Part shown: piece by piece, positions 55,219 through 63,953 of the stretch
Layout of the letters: every line of letters starts with the position of its first letter
How positions within the stretch are numbered: position 1 is the first letter of the stretch
Assembly (NCBI RefSeq): GCF_017873815.1
Contig: NZ_JAGGKQ010000011.1
Span: 20,204 to 84,203 of the forward strand
From: Halorubrum alkaliphilum
GTDB lineage: Archaea > Halobacteriota > Halobacteria > Halobacteriales > Haloferacaceae
Length of the DNA: 64,000 bases
Reading direction: 5' to 3'
Program-made: the position numbers and the translations under genes
The notes under the pieces: generated by a model
The model's input: the letters and a program-made list of their open reading frames with translations, nothing else
The model's database searches: none
Told to the model about the DNA's origin: nothing

Positions 55219-56268
55219 ATGACTCCTGATACGCGAGGTCCAAGCTGGTTTACCGAACAACAGGTGCTGGTGACCCTACTGGTTATCGTCGGGGTGCTAG
55301 CTGGGTTAGTCGTTCTCCCCTATGTCCAGTACATCGTCTTTGCTGGCGTGTTGGCGTACGTGTTCTGGCCGCTTCGGGAGCGGCTGGTTGCGCGGTTCCG
55401 AAGGGACGTTTCAGCGCTTATAATAACGCTACTCGCGATCGTCGTTGTCTCGGTTCCGTTCATCTACCTCCTGCGAGAGCTCACCGGACAAGCCGTCTCG
55501 TTCGCTGAGACCGTCGGAGAGGCGAGCGTTGATCAGGAGTACGTCGAAACGGCGCTTCGCGAGTGGGGCCTCACGGTCGACATCGCTGCGGTCGTCGATG
55601 AAAACCAGCAACTGATCACTGACGGCGTCGACAGGCTAGCGAACCAAACGCTGTCGACCGCACAGTCGCTTCCGGGAATCGTCATCGGTCTCGTCATCCT
55701 GAATTTTGTTCTGTTCGTACTGCTTCGAGACGGCCAACTGTTCATTCGGTGGGTATGGACCATGCTTCCGATCCGCGGGAGCACGAAACGCGAGTTGTTC
55801 GCTCGGCTCGACCGTCTCATGTGGGCTTCGATCGTTGGGAACATCGCTGCGGGGGGCATTCAGGCCGTTGCGCTCGGTGGCGTGTTTTGGCTGCTTGGAT
55901 TCGACAACGTGCTGTTCTTGACCGTTCTCACGTTCGTTCTGGCGCTTCTCCCCCTCGTGGGTGCGTTCGTGGTCTGGGTACCGGCGGTAGGGTATCTCGT
56001 ACTCACCGGACAGACGGGGCTGGCCTCGGTCATGTTGGTGTTCGGCTTGTTGATCAGTGCGTCGGATTTCTACACGAGACCGCTCGTTATCGGCCACAGC
56101 GCAGGACTGAACTCGGCGATAATCGTCGTCGGAGTGTTCGGAGGGATCGTCGCGTTCGGCCCGATCGGGCTCGTGATCGGGCCCGTAGTCCTCGGAGGTG
56201 CGAAGGTCACGACCGAGGTAGTGATCGCTGCGAGAAACCGAGATCGGGGCAACAGGAGAGCGTCGTGA
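55219..56268 (+). CDS. AI-2E/PerM-family membrane transporter
   Basis: 349 aa with about seven membrane helices. It has the usual N-terminal pair, a soluble amphipathic region (about 85-150: AETVGEASVDQEYVETALRE), and the C-terminal cluster GFDNVLFLTVLTFVLALLPLVGAFVVWVPA, then SDFYTRPLVIG and GGIVAFGPIGLVIGPV, all typical of PerM. The family includes AI-2 exporters and sodium/proton antiporters; in an archaeon the substrate is unknown. Codon use is slightly more AT-tolerant than in the neighbouring peptidase gene. Confidence 0.9.
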   Translation: MTPDTRGPSWFTEQQVLVTLLVIVGVLAGLVVLPYVQYIVFAGVLAYVFWPLRERLVARFRRDVSALIITLLAIVVVSVPFIYLLRELTGQAVSFAETVGEASVDQEYVETALREWGLTVDIAAVVDENQQLITDGVDRLANQTLSTAQSLPGIVIGLVILNFVLFVLLRDGQLFIRWVWTMLPIRGSTKRELFARLDRLMWASIVGNIAAGGIQAVALGGVFWLLGFDNVLFLTVLTFVLALLPLVGAFVVWVPAVGYLVLTGQTGLASVMLVFGLLISASDFYTRPLVIGHSAGLNSAIIVVGVFGGIVAFGPIGLVIGPVVLGGAKVTTEVVIAARNRDRGNRRAS

Positions 56269-56320
56269 CGTGCGGTCGGAAACGCCGTGTGTCGCAGGCC
56301 GGGAGAGTGACGGACTCCGA

Positions 56321-56992
56321 CTACTCTCCCGTATACAGTCGTTCTGCGGTTCGTGTTGGGAGCCCGACCGACTCGGTCGCCTCGCGGACGCGGTCGATGT
56401 CGTACGCGACTCGTCGAAGGTCGACCTCGTCGGTCGCGGTATCGAGGACGGCGTAGCCGGCGTCCGGGTCACCGTCGCGCGGCTGGCCGACGCTGCCCGG
56501 GTTGACGACGAACCCGTCGCCGACCGATCGGATCCCCTGGACGTGGGTGTGTCCGAGCACGATCCCGTCGTACTCGCCGAGATGCCGGTCGAGGTTCGGG
56601 AACTCCTCCGGGTAGACGTAGGCGTCCTCCCGTTCGGGCGCGGGATGGGAGTGAACGAGGAGGTAGCGGTCACCGGCGAACGTCTCCGCGCGCGGCAGTT
56701 CCCGAAGCCAGTCGAGTTGCTCCTCGCTAAGCGTCTCCTTCGCGTGTTCGAGCCCCGCCTCGGCCATCCGGTTAGCCCGGTATCGCGAGGGGGTTTCGAC
56801 CGTGCGATCGTGGTTCCCGCGGACGGTGGTGCTCGCGACCTCGCGCACGCGATCGACGCAGTCGGCCGGCCACGGGTTGTACCCGATCACGTCGCCGGCA
56901 CAGACGACCCGGTCGACCGCGGGCATGTCGTCGATCACCGCCTCCAGCGCCGGAAGGTTGGCGTGGACATCCGAGAGGAGTCCCACTTTCAT
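56321..56992 (-). CDS. YfcE/MJ0936-type metallophosphoesterase
   Basis: 223 aa from MKVGLLSDVHANLPALEAVI; a longer frame exists, but the motif begins here. Metal-binding motifs: SDVHAN (about 7-12), GDVIGYNPWP, RGNHDRTV (about 59), HSHPAP and GHTHVQG (about 148-154), ending NPGSVGQPRDGDPDAGYAVLD. Relatives hydrolyse phosphodiesters such as cyclic nucleotides. An AGCTATTCAG box lies about 29 bases upstream on the minus strand. It stands alone between convergent and divergent neighbours. Confidence 0.9.
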   Translation of the reverse strand: MKVGLLSDVHANLPALEAVIDDMPAVDRVVCAGDVIGYNPWPADCVDRVREVASTTVRGNHDRTVETPSRYRANRMAEAGLEHAKETLSEEQLDWLRELPRAETFAGDRYLLVHSHPAPEREDAYVYPEEFPNLDRHLGEYDGIVLGHTHVQGIRSVGDGFVVNPGSVGQPRDGDPDAGYAVLDTATDEVDLRRVAYDIDRVREATESVGLPTRTAERLYTGE

Positions 56993-57111
56993 CGCGCGAG
57001 GGTTCGTGATCGACGCCTGAATAGCTTCGGTCGGCGGCTCGTGTCCCGGCGAGTTGGGGGTCGGTCTACAATCCCCCGAGCGCTTATGCTCGCACGGCCG
57101 CAGGACCCGGT

Positions 57112-57768
57112 ATGGCACCGACGCTCGTCAACGCCGCGTTCGGGGCGTTGCTGGCGGCGGCCCTCCTCGGGGCCGCGTTCGACCGCCGGTCCGTCGCGGT
57201 CGTCGTCGCGGCCGCGGCCCTCCCCGACCTCGACGCGGTCGCGAGCCTCGCGCTCGACGGCGCGACGAACGCGCTGCTCCACAACGTCTGGATTCCGCTT
57301 GGGGTTGCTGCGCTCCTCTACTGGGACACGACGGTTCGCGGAGAGTCCCGAATCCGCGCTGCGTACGGCTGGCGAGGGGTCCGGATCGCGTGGGTGTCGC
57401 TTGCGGCGTTCGCCGTCGCCGGGATCGGCCCAGAGCTGTTCGGGCTCGGTGGTGTGAACCTGCTGTATCCGGTTCACGACGCCTACTACCTCGTGGCGGG
57501 TCGGCTAATCGTCTCGACACAGGACGGGATCGTTCAGACGTTTGTCGCCGCCGGGAGCCCCGGAATGCTTCCGCTGGAGAGCCCCGGTACGACCGCGTCG
57601 TACGCGATCCCGACGTGGATCAACCCCGACGGCCGACCGGGACTCGCGCTCGGGGCGACGCGCGAGCTCCACGTCGTTCGGACGGGGTGGCAGGCGGTCG
57701 TCGTCGCCGCGGCAGCGACGCTGCTCGCTGTGCGGTTCCTGGAGCCGGCCGACGGAGGTGACACGTAG
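57112..57768 (+). CDS. Membrane-bound metal-dependent hydrolase, DUF457-like (copy 1)
   Basis: 218 aa. It begins MAPTLVNAAFGALLAAALLG with helices interleaved with metal-binding residues: LPDLDAVASLALDGATNALLHNVWIPLG in segments (Asp, Asp and His ligands), and YPVHDAYYLV. About four membrane spans. GCTTATGCTC is centred 27 bases before the ATG. The next gene is a paralogue that starts inside this stop codon. Relatives are related to YdjM, with phosphatase or hydrolase activity expected; the substrate is unknown. Confidence 0.85.
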   Translation: MAPTLVNAAFGALLAAALLGAAFDRRSVAVVVAAAALPDLDAVASLALDGATNALLHNVWIPLGVAALLYWDTTVRGESRIRAAYGWRGVRIAWVSLAAFAVAGIGPELFGLGGVNLLYPVHDAYYLVAGRLIVSTQDGIVQTFVAAGSPGMLPLESPGTTASYAIPTWINPDGRPGLALGATRELHVVRTGWQAVVVAAAATLLAVRFLEPADGGDT

Positions 57769-58448
57769 TGCCCTCCAGCGTCGTTCACGCCGGCTTCGCG
57801 CTGCTTCTCGCCGCGGGTCTGTTGAAAGGGGCGTACGACCGGCCGGCACTCGCGGTCGTCCTCTTCGTCATCGTTCTCCCGGAAGTCGATAGCCTCATGG
57901 GGCCGGTGATGCCGGGCGCACACCGGACCGTCGGGCACAACTTCGTGCTCCCGGCGGCCGCCGGGCTCCTCCTCTACTACGACACGCGCCTCCGCGGGAC
58001 TTCCCTGCTACGCGAGCGGTTCGCGGACCGCGGGGTTAAGATTGCGTGGGTCGCGCTGTTCGCGCACGTCTTCGCGCACATCTTCCTCGACTGGGCACAC
58101 TTAGAGGGTGTCAACGCGCTGTGGCCCCTCCACGACGAGTTCTTCCGACTGGAGGGGGAGATCCTGCTCTCGACTGCGGACGGCTTCGTCCAGACGTTCA
58201 TCGATATCGAACTCGACCCCGACACGGGCGAGCGCACGGTCGACGCCGGCAGCACCGGGACGACGGAGTCGGTCCACGTGAACAACCCGGTCGAGCCCGA
58301 CTCACCGGAGAACCTCGTCGACGCAGAAGAGATCGACCGTCGGTTCCCAATCGCCCAGCGGGGCTGGCGGCTCTACCTGATCCTCATCGGCGTCTTCGCC
58401 GTGGTCGCCCGCCGGTTCCAGAGCGACCCACCCGCCGACGAGGCCTAA
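57768..58448 (+). CDS. Membrane-bound metal-dependent hydrolase, DUF457-like (copy 2)
   Basis: 226 aa from a GTG whose first base is the last base of the previous stop (TAGTG). The same plan as copy 1: MPSSVVHAGFALLLAAGLLK, LPEVDSLMGPVMPGAHRTVGHN, LHDEFF. It keeps both HIFLDWAH and GHN histidines, which copy 1 lacks in part (it has LLHN and VHD), so copy 2 looks closer to a complete metal site. Tight coupling suggests that the two proteins form a heteromer. Confidence 0.85.
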   Translation: MPSSVVHAGFALLLAAGLLKGAYDRPALAVVLFVIVLPEVDSLMGPVMPGAHRTVGHNFVLPAAAGLLLYYDTRLRGTSLLRERFADRGVKIAWVALFAHVFAHIFLDWAHLEGVNALWPLHDEFFRLEGEILLSTADGFVQTFIDIELDPDTGERTVDAGSTGTTESVHVNNPVEPDSPENLVDAEEIDRRFPIAQRGWRLYLILIGVFAVVARRFQSDPPADEA

Positions 58449-58566
58449 CGAGCCCGGCTATCGATCGAGGAACCTAACGAGCCCGGCTCCAGCTCCTGTG
58501 ATCGGCTCACATACCTGACTGTGTATGGCCGGCGAGTGAAGCGGCTGGGGGCCGTACTGGTAACCG

Positions 58567-60174
58567 ATGAGTCACACCCCATCCGGCACGCAGGGGGAAG
58601 CGTCGAGCGCCCCTACGGACGAGCCGCTGGCGGGCGAGTCGATCGCGGTCGTGGGTGCGGGGTTCGGCGGACTCTCCGCGGCGGCGTATCTCGCGGACGC
58701 CGGCGCGGAGGTGACCGTGCTCGAACGCAACGCACACCCCGGCGGATACGCCGGCCGGATCGAGCGCGACGGGTTCCGGATCGACACCGGTCCATCCTGG
58801 TACCTAATGCCGGAGGTGTTCGACCGGTTCTTCGAGGAGTTCGGCCGCGAAACCGAGGAGTTCTACGAGTTGACCGAACTCGACCCCCTCTACGACGTCT
58901 ACTGGAAGGACGGAGACCACGCGCGGATGCCGCCGGACCGCGAGGGACAGAAGGCGCTGTTCGAGTCCTACGAGGCGGGTGCCGGCGACCGTCTCGACGA
59001 CTACCTCGCGGACGCCGCCGAGGCGTACGAACTCGGGATGGAGCGGTTCGTCTACCCCAGTCGGTCGCGGCTGCGAGATATGGTCGACACCGACGTGCTC
59101 CGGTCGGCGCGCGCGCTTCCGAAGCTGCGGACGATGGACGACTACGTGGGGTCGTACTTCGATGACCCAAAGCTCCGGCAGATCGCCGAGTACAAACTGG
59201 TGTTTCTCGGCGGCTCCCCGTACAACACGCCCGCGATCTACACGTTGATGAGCCACGTCGACATGAACCTCGGCGTGTACCATCCGACCGGGGGGATCGC
59301 AAGCGTGATCGACGGGATGGTCGAGCTCGCGACCGACCTCGGCGTGACGATTCACACCGACACCCCCGTGACCGCGATCGACCCGACGACCCCGAGCGCG
59401 ACGCGCGAGAGCCCCGGGTTCACGGTCGAGACGAGCGGGACGGAGGAAGGGGCCACGAGGGAGTTCGACCGCGTCGTCGCCAACGCCCCTCCGACCCACG
59501 TCGAGCGCGACCTGCTTCCCGACGAGCACGCGAACCGCGAGGCGTACTGGGACTCGCGGACGTACGCCCCCTCCGCGTTCCTGTTGTACTTCGGCGTCGA
59601 GGGCGACGTCGAGGAGCTGGAACACCACTCGCTCGTGTTGCCGACCGACTGGAAACCACACTTCGAGACCATCTTCGATGACCCCGGATGGCCCGATGAC
59701 CCCGCGTACTACGTCCACGTCCCGTCGAAAACGGACGAGACGGTCGCCCCTGACGGTCACGAGGCCGTGTTCCTCCTCGTGCCGCTTGCTCCCGGGATCG
59801 AGGACACCCCGGAGATCCGCGAGGAGTTCCGGGAACTCGTCCTCGACGATCTGGCGGCCACCGCCGGCGTCGACTTCCGTGATCGGATCGTCCTGGAGGA
59901 GTCCGCCTGCGTCTCGACGTTCGCCGACCGGTTCAACGCGCCGAAGGGGACGGCGCTCGCACTCTCACACACGCTCGACCAGACCGGGCCGCTTCGGCCG
60001 GCCCACCGCGCGCCCGGCGTCGACGGGCTCTACTACGTCGGCGCGTACACGAACCCCGGAATCGGGATGCCGATGTGCCTGCTCAGTGGCGAACACGCGA
60101 GCGAAGCCGTCATCGAAGACGCCACCGACGGCGGAATCGTACCGCCCGTAATCCCGACCTCGACGCGCTGGTAG
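58567..60174 (+). CDS. crtI: Phytoene desaturase (carotenoid synthesis)
   Basis: 535 aa. The FAD-binding start is IAVVGAGFGGLSAAAYLADA, followed by VLERNAHPGGYAGRIERDGF and TGPSWYLMPEVFDRFFEEFG. The C-terminal desaturase signature is YYVGAYTNPGIGMPMCLLSG. It removes hydrogens from phytoene toward lycopene, which leads to bacterioruberin and to retinal for the rhodopsin encoded at about 10.2 kb. It stands alone here; the synthase and cyclase genes are not in the window. Related CrtD-type enzymes cannot be fully excluded. Confidence 0.92.
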   Translation: MSHTPSGTQGEASSAPTDEPLAGESIAVVGAGFGGLSAAAYLADAGAEVTVLERNAHPGGYAGRIERDGFRIDTGPSWYLMPEVFDRFFEEFGRETEEFYELTELDPLYDVYWKDGDHARMPPDREGQKALFESYEAGAGDRLDDYLADAAEAYELGMERFVYPSRSRLRDMVDTDVLRSARALPKLRTMDDYVGSYFDDPKLRQIAEYKLVFLGGSPYNTPAIYTLMSHVDMNLGVYHPTGGIASVIDGMVELATDLGVTIHTDTPVTAIDPTTPSATRESPGFTVETSGTEEGATREFDRVVANAPPTHVERDLLPDEHANREAYWDSRTYAPSAFLLYFGVEGDVEELEHHSLVLPTDWKPHFETIFDDPGWPDDPAYYVHVPSKTDETVAPDGHEAVFLLVPLAPGIEDTPEIREEFRELVLDDLAATAGVDFRDRIVLEESACVSTFADRFNAPKGTALALSHTLDQTGPLRPAHRAPGVDGLYYVGAYTNPGIGMPMCLLSGEHASEAVIEDATDGGIVPPVIPTSTRW

Positions 60175-60263
60175 GTAGCTCGTGGCGCGAGAGGTTTTGC
60201 GGACCACGGATCGTGGATCGCCGCCCACAACAGGCTCTTGATGTCGTGGCTCGTATCGATCGT

Positions 60264-61505
60264 ATGTCGGACAGACCAGACTCACGAGAACCTGAAGTGC
60301 TGGTGATCGGGGGCGGCGCAACCGGGATCGGAACGGCCCGCGACCTCGCGCTTCGCGGGGTGGACGTGACCGTCGTCGACCGCGGTGGACTGTGTAGCGG
60401 GACCTCCGGACGGTCCCACGGGCTGTTACACAGCGGCGCGCGGTACGCCGAGGCCGACGAGAGGGGTGCTGCCGAGTGTATCGAGGAAAACCGGATCCTC
60501 CGACGGATCGCGGGCGCGGCGATCGAAGATACCGGGGGGCTCTTCGTCGGATTGGCCGACGACGACGCCGACTATTTTGCGGAGAAGCGAGCGGCGTGTG
60601 AGGCGGTCGGGATCCCGACCGAGACGCTCGATCCCGACACCGCTCGGGAAGCCGTTCCGGACCTTGCCGACGACGTGGAACGGGTCATGCGGGTTCCGGA
60701 CGGAGTCGTGTACCCGTCCAGACTGATCGCTGCGAACGCGCTCGACGCGGAGGCGCACGGCGCGACGATCCACCCGCACGCGCCCGTGGAGTCGATAACC
60801 GTTGAGGACGGCCGAGTGTCTGCGGTCGCACTCGGCGGGAGCGTCGACGGGACGGTCCGACCGGAGTACGTCGTGAACGCCGCGGGCGCGTGGGCGGGAG
60901 AGGTCGCCGCGATGGCCGGACTGGAAGTGGAGATGCAGCCGACCCGCGGCGTGATGGTCTCGGTCGAGTACGACGGGCTGGGACCGGTGTTGAACCGGTG
61001 TCGGGAGCCCGACGACGGCGACATCGTCGTCCCTCACGGCGACGAGGTGGTACTCGGAACCACGAGCGTCCCCGTGAACGACCCCGACGACTACGAGCAG
61101 GCGCGTTGGGAGGTGGAGACATCGATCGAGGAGTGTGCGGCTATGCTCCCGGACGTCGCGGACGCGCCGGTCGTCCGCGAGTGGTGGGGCGTCAGACCGC
61201 TGTACGCGCCCGACGAGGCCGAGCGCGGTGGGCGGGGGATTTCCCGCGGGTTCTTCCGATTGGATCACGCCGCGGACGGCGTCGACAACGCGGTCAGCGT
61301 CGTCGGCGGAAAGCTGACGACCTATCGGATGATGGCAGCGTCGACCGCCGATCTCGTCTGCGATCGGCTCGGCGTCGACGCCGAGTGTGAGACCGCCGAG
61401 CGCGAACTCGTCGGGGCCGACGACCCCGAACGGCTGGACGAGGCGATCACGCGCTTCGACGGCCAGGGACCGACTGACGTCGACGTGGTCGGTACGGCGG
61501 ACTGA
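60264..61505 (+). CDS. FAD-dependent oxidoreductase, GlpA-like without the C-terminal iron-sulfur domain
   Basis: 413 aa from MSDRPDSREPEVLVIGGGAT. The FAD site is VLVIGGGATGIGTARDLALRG, then SGTSGRSHGLLHSGARYAEAD, VVNAAGAWAGEVAAMAG, VVPHGDEVVLGTTSVPVNDP and VSVVGGKLTTYR, all features of the glycerol-3-phosphate dehydrogenase GlpA/GlpD group. Full GlpA proteins run to roughly 560 residues with a BFD-like 2Fe-2S domain; that part is missing and the frame ends cleanly. No glpB or glpC is adjacent. A lactate permease gene follows, so a hydroxy-acid substrate is also thinkable. Confidence 0.83.
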   Translation: MSDRPDSREPEVLVIGGGATGIGTARDLALRGVDVTVVDRGGLCSGTSGRSHGLLHSGARYAEADERGAAECIEENRILRRIAGAAIEDTGGLFVGLADDDADYFAEKRAACEAVGIPTETLDPDTAREAVPDLADDVERVMRVPDGVVYPSRLIAANALDAEAHGATIHPHAPVESITVEDGRVSAVALGGSVDGTVRPEYVVNAAGAWAGEVAAMAGLEVEMQPTRGVMVSVEYDGLGPVLNRCREPDDGDIVVPHGDEVVLGTTSVPVNDPDDYEQARWEVETSIEECAAMLPDVADAPVVREWWGVRPLYAPDEAERGGRGISRGFFRLDHAADGVDNAVSVVGGKLTTYRMMAASTADLVCDRLGVDAECETAERELVGADDPERLDEAITRFDGQGPTDVDVVGTAD

Positions 61506-61602
61506 CGCGGCGCGGCGAGGTCGTCGCTGCGACCGCCTGAGGCGGCCCCACCGCCCCCGTCTCGGCCCGGCCCGTCCCCGGAATCCCGAAACGGCCGATG
61601 GG

Positions 61603-61611
61603 TTTTATTTA
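61603..61611 (+). promoter_or_regulatory. TATA box upstream of the lctP leader frame
   Basis: TTTTATTTA centred at about 61607. The expected transcription start is about 61633, which coincides with the ATG of the small frame at 61634. Confidence 0.6.
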
Positions 61612-61633
61612 TCCGTACCACCGGCGATCGTTC

Positions 61634-61732
61634 ATGATGATCGTAGGCAGGGAGGGTCGACGGGACCGGAAGAGCGCAACCGCACGCGGTCAGGCCGCAC
61701 GTGGAACGGACGAGGACGGTGGAGTGACATGA
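61634..61732 (+). CDS. Possible leader peptide of lctP
   Basis: 32 aa: MMIVGREGRRDRKSATARGQ, then AARGTDEDGGVT. The predicted leaderless transcript starts at or one base from its ATG, and its stop overlaps the lctP ATG (ATGA). It is basic, unusual for a haloarchaeal protein, so its role may be in translation coupling rather than as a stable product. Confidence 0.45.
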   Translation: MMIVGREGRRDRKSATARGQAARGTDEDGGVT

Positions 61733-63453
61733 CGCCGAGCGCGCCGCTCGCGTTGATCCCGCTCGTCGTCGTCGGCGTTCTGCTCATCGGGCTGTTGTGG
61801 CCCGCCTCACGGGCGATGCCGGTCGCGTGGGTCGCCGCCGCGGGCGTCGCGTTTCTCGCGTGGGACATGCCGCTCGAGTGGATCGCGGCGGCATCGATAG
61901 ACGGGGCGATGGCCGCTATCGAGATCCTCTGGATCGTCTTCGGCGCGCTCGTGTTGTTGTACACCCTGATGAACTCGGGGGCGGTCGACCGGATCAACGC
62001 CGGGTTCGCGTCGATCAGCGACGACCGTCGAGTACAGGTGGTCCTGCTCGGGTTCTTCCTCGCGACGTTCATCGAGGGCGTCGCGGGGTTCGGCACACCC
62101 GCAGCGGTCGTCGCGCCGCTCCTCTTAGCGCTCGGGTTCCCCGCGCTCGCCGCGGTGGTCGCCGCGCTCGTCGGTCACGCCGTCGCGACGGTGTTCGGCG
62201 CGGTCGGAACGCCGGTGATCGTCGGGTTTGAACAGCCGCTGGAGACCGTTGCCGACGCGATCATCGGCGGCGGTTTCGACTCCGTCGGCGCGTACGCCGT
62301 CGCAGCCGGCGGGTGGGCCGCCGTGTTCAACGGGATCCTCGGCGTGTTGATGCCGCTTTTCGCCGTCGGGATGGTCGTCTACTTCTTCGGCGAGACGGAT
62401 CCTGACAATCGATCGCTGGCCCCCGTCTGGGAGGTCCTGCCGCTGTGTCTGTTCGCGGGACTCGCGTTCGCGGTGCCGTACGTCGCGTCCGCGTGGCTCG
62501 TCGGGCCCGAGCTCCCCTCGCTGTTCGCCGCGATGGCCGGCGGAGGCGTCGTCGTGGCGGCGTTGAACGCCGGCTACTTCCTTCCTGAGGAGGAGTGGGA
62601 GTTCCCCGAGCGCGAGGAGTGGCCGGACCACTGGGTCGGCAGCATCGAACCGGGCAGCGAGGAGGCCGACGCGACCACCGAGACGATCGATTCCGGTACA
62701 GAGTCGATGTCAATCCTCCGGGCGTGGTCGCCGTACCTCGTCCTCGTCGTGCTGCTCGTCGGGACCCGCGTTGTCGACCCGGTTGCGTCGTTCCTCCAAG
62801 AGGGGCCGGGGATGGCGATCGAGTGGAGCGGAGTACTCGGGACGGACGTCACCGGCGCGATTGCGTGGGCGTACGTTCCCGGCACGTGGCTCCTCGTCAG
62901 CGCGCTCGTCGCAATCCCGCTGTTCGGGATGGGTCGTGACTCCGTCTCCGACGCGTGGCGCGAGGCCGGCGCGAAGATCATCTCACCAGCAATCGCGTTA
63001 GTGTTCGTCATTGCGATGGTGGAGATCATGTTACAGACCGCGGACGCGCCCGCGAGCGTCGCCGACGGGAGCATGATCGTCGTGCTCGCCGACGCCACCG
63101 CGTCGACGTTCGGAGCGGCATACCCGTTCCTCGCGCCCACCGTCGGCGCGCTCGGCGCATTCATCGCCGGATCGATCACCGTGAGCAACATCACGTTTAC
63201 CGCCTTCCAGTTCGAGATCGCACAGGGGCTCGCCCTCCCGACGCAGTTCCTCGTCGCCGCCCAGAGCGTCGGCGCGGCGATCGGCAACGTGATCGCGATC
63301 CACAACGTCATCGCCGCGCTCGCGACGGTCGGACTCGTCGGGAAGACCGGGCGCGTGGTGCGACTCAACCTGATCCCGCTCACGTACTACCTCGTGGTCG
63401 GCGGGCTGTTGACGGGGCTGTTCGTCTACGTCCTCGCGCCCGGGACGTTCTGA
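61729..63453 (+). CDS. lctP: L-lactate permease family transporter
   Basis: 574 aa from the ATG at 61729; the longer open frame overlaps the preceding gene. About 13-14 membrane helices. Family phrases: LPLxxxG-like ALIPLVVVGVLLIGLLWPAS, FIEGVAGFGTPAAVVAPLLLALGF, VFGAVGTPVIVGF, and near the end FLAPTVGALGAFIAGSITVSNITFTAFQ. It imports lactate, and in some relatives glycolate, with protons or sodium. An acidic cytoplasmic insert lies at about 285-325. The preceding GlpA-like flavoprotein might oxidise the imported substrate (inference). Confidence 0.92.
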   Translation: MTPSAPLALIPLVVVGVLLIGLLWPASRAMPVAWVAAAGVAFLAWDMPLEWIAAASIDGAMAAIEILWIVFGALVLLYTLMNSGAVDRINAGFASISDDRRVQVVLLGFFLATFIEGVAGFGTPAAVVAPLLLALGFPALAAVVAALVGHAVATVFGAVGTPVIVGFEQPLETVADAIIGGGFDSVGAYAVAAGGWAAVFNGILGVLMPLFAVGMVVYFFGETDPDNRSLAPVWEVLPLCLFAGLAFAVPYVASAWLVGPELPSLFAAMAGGGVVVAALNAGYFLPEEEWEFPEREEWPDHWVGSIEPGSEEADATTETIDSGTESMSILRAWSPYLVLVVLLVGTRVVDPVASFLQEGPGMAIEWSGVLGTDVTGAIAWAYVPGTWLLVSALVAIPLFGMGRDSVSDAWREAGAKIISPAIALVFVIAMVEIMLQTADAPASVADGSMIVVLADATASTFGAAYPFLAPTVGALGAFIAGSITVSNITFTAFQFEIAQGLALPTQFLVAAQSVGAAIGNVIAIHNVIAALATVGLVGKTGRVVRLNLIPLTYYLVVGGLLTGLFVYVLAPGTF

Positions 63454-63503
63454 GAACGGACCGGAGCGCGGAGTTCGTTCCCGTGTTCGGCGATAACAAC
63501 GAT

Positions 63504-63900
63504 CGGTTTAACTGAAGGACGCGGTCGGCGCGCGCCTCCGAGCGCCCGGCAGGGCGCGAGTAGGGAGAGACCAAAGGTCTCTCTGACAGCCGGCGGCAAC
63601 GCCGCCGGCGAGAGCACGCGCGAGGGAGTCAGGGGGCGGTCGCCGAGCGGTTTCCGGCGACCGCCCCCTGACGAGGCTGGGGAGGTGCGAGGCTGCGGTT
63701 GCTGTCCGGGGTGGGACTCAAAGGGGCAGTCGCCGGACTACGTCCGGCTGCCCGAGGCGCGGAGCGCCTCGCTGCCGTGCGGGCCCCGTAGGCGTTCACG
63801 AGAGCTCCGCTCTCGTGAGCCAATCAGAACGCTGCGCGTTCTGATGACGACGTAAGCACCGCAAGGAGCGGAGCGACTGAGGAGCGTGGTTCGAGAGAGC
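63504..63900 (+). repeat. Structured intergenic element, copy C (longest)
   Basis: Order of parts: GGTCGGCGCGC; inserted hairpins GGGAGAGACC-AAA-GGTCTCTC and CCGGCGGC-AAC-GCCGCCGG; block ACGCGCGAGGGA; a perfect 17-bp hairpin (63628-63644 with 63656-63672, loop containing GCGGTTTCC); block GAGGCTGGGGAGGTGCGAGG (from 63673); block GGACTCAAAGGGGCAG (to 63729); inserted hairpins including GAGGCGC-GGA-GCGCCTC; hairpin CACGAGAGC-TCC-GCTCTCGTG (63797-63817); hairpin CAGAACGC-TGC-GCGTTCTG (63825-63843); block GATGACGACGTAAGCAC. The GC-rich far end runs into a probable insertion sequence. No TATA box as strong as in A and B is seen, only GGTTTAACTG near 63505. Confidence 0.8.
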
Positions 63901-63953
63901 GAAGCTCAGTACCTCACAAAGCCGGTTAGTTAGAACGTCTGCTTGCTGTGAAT

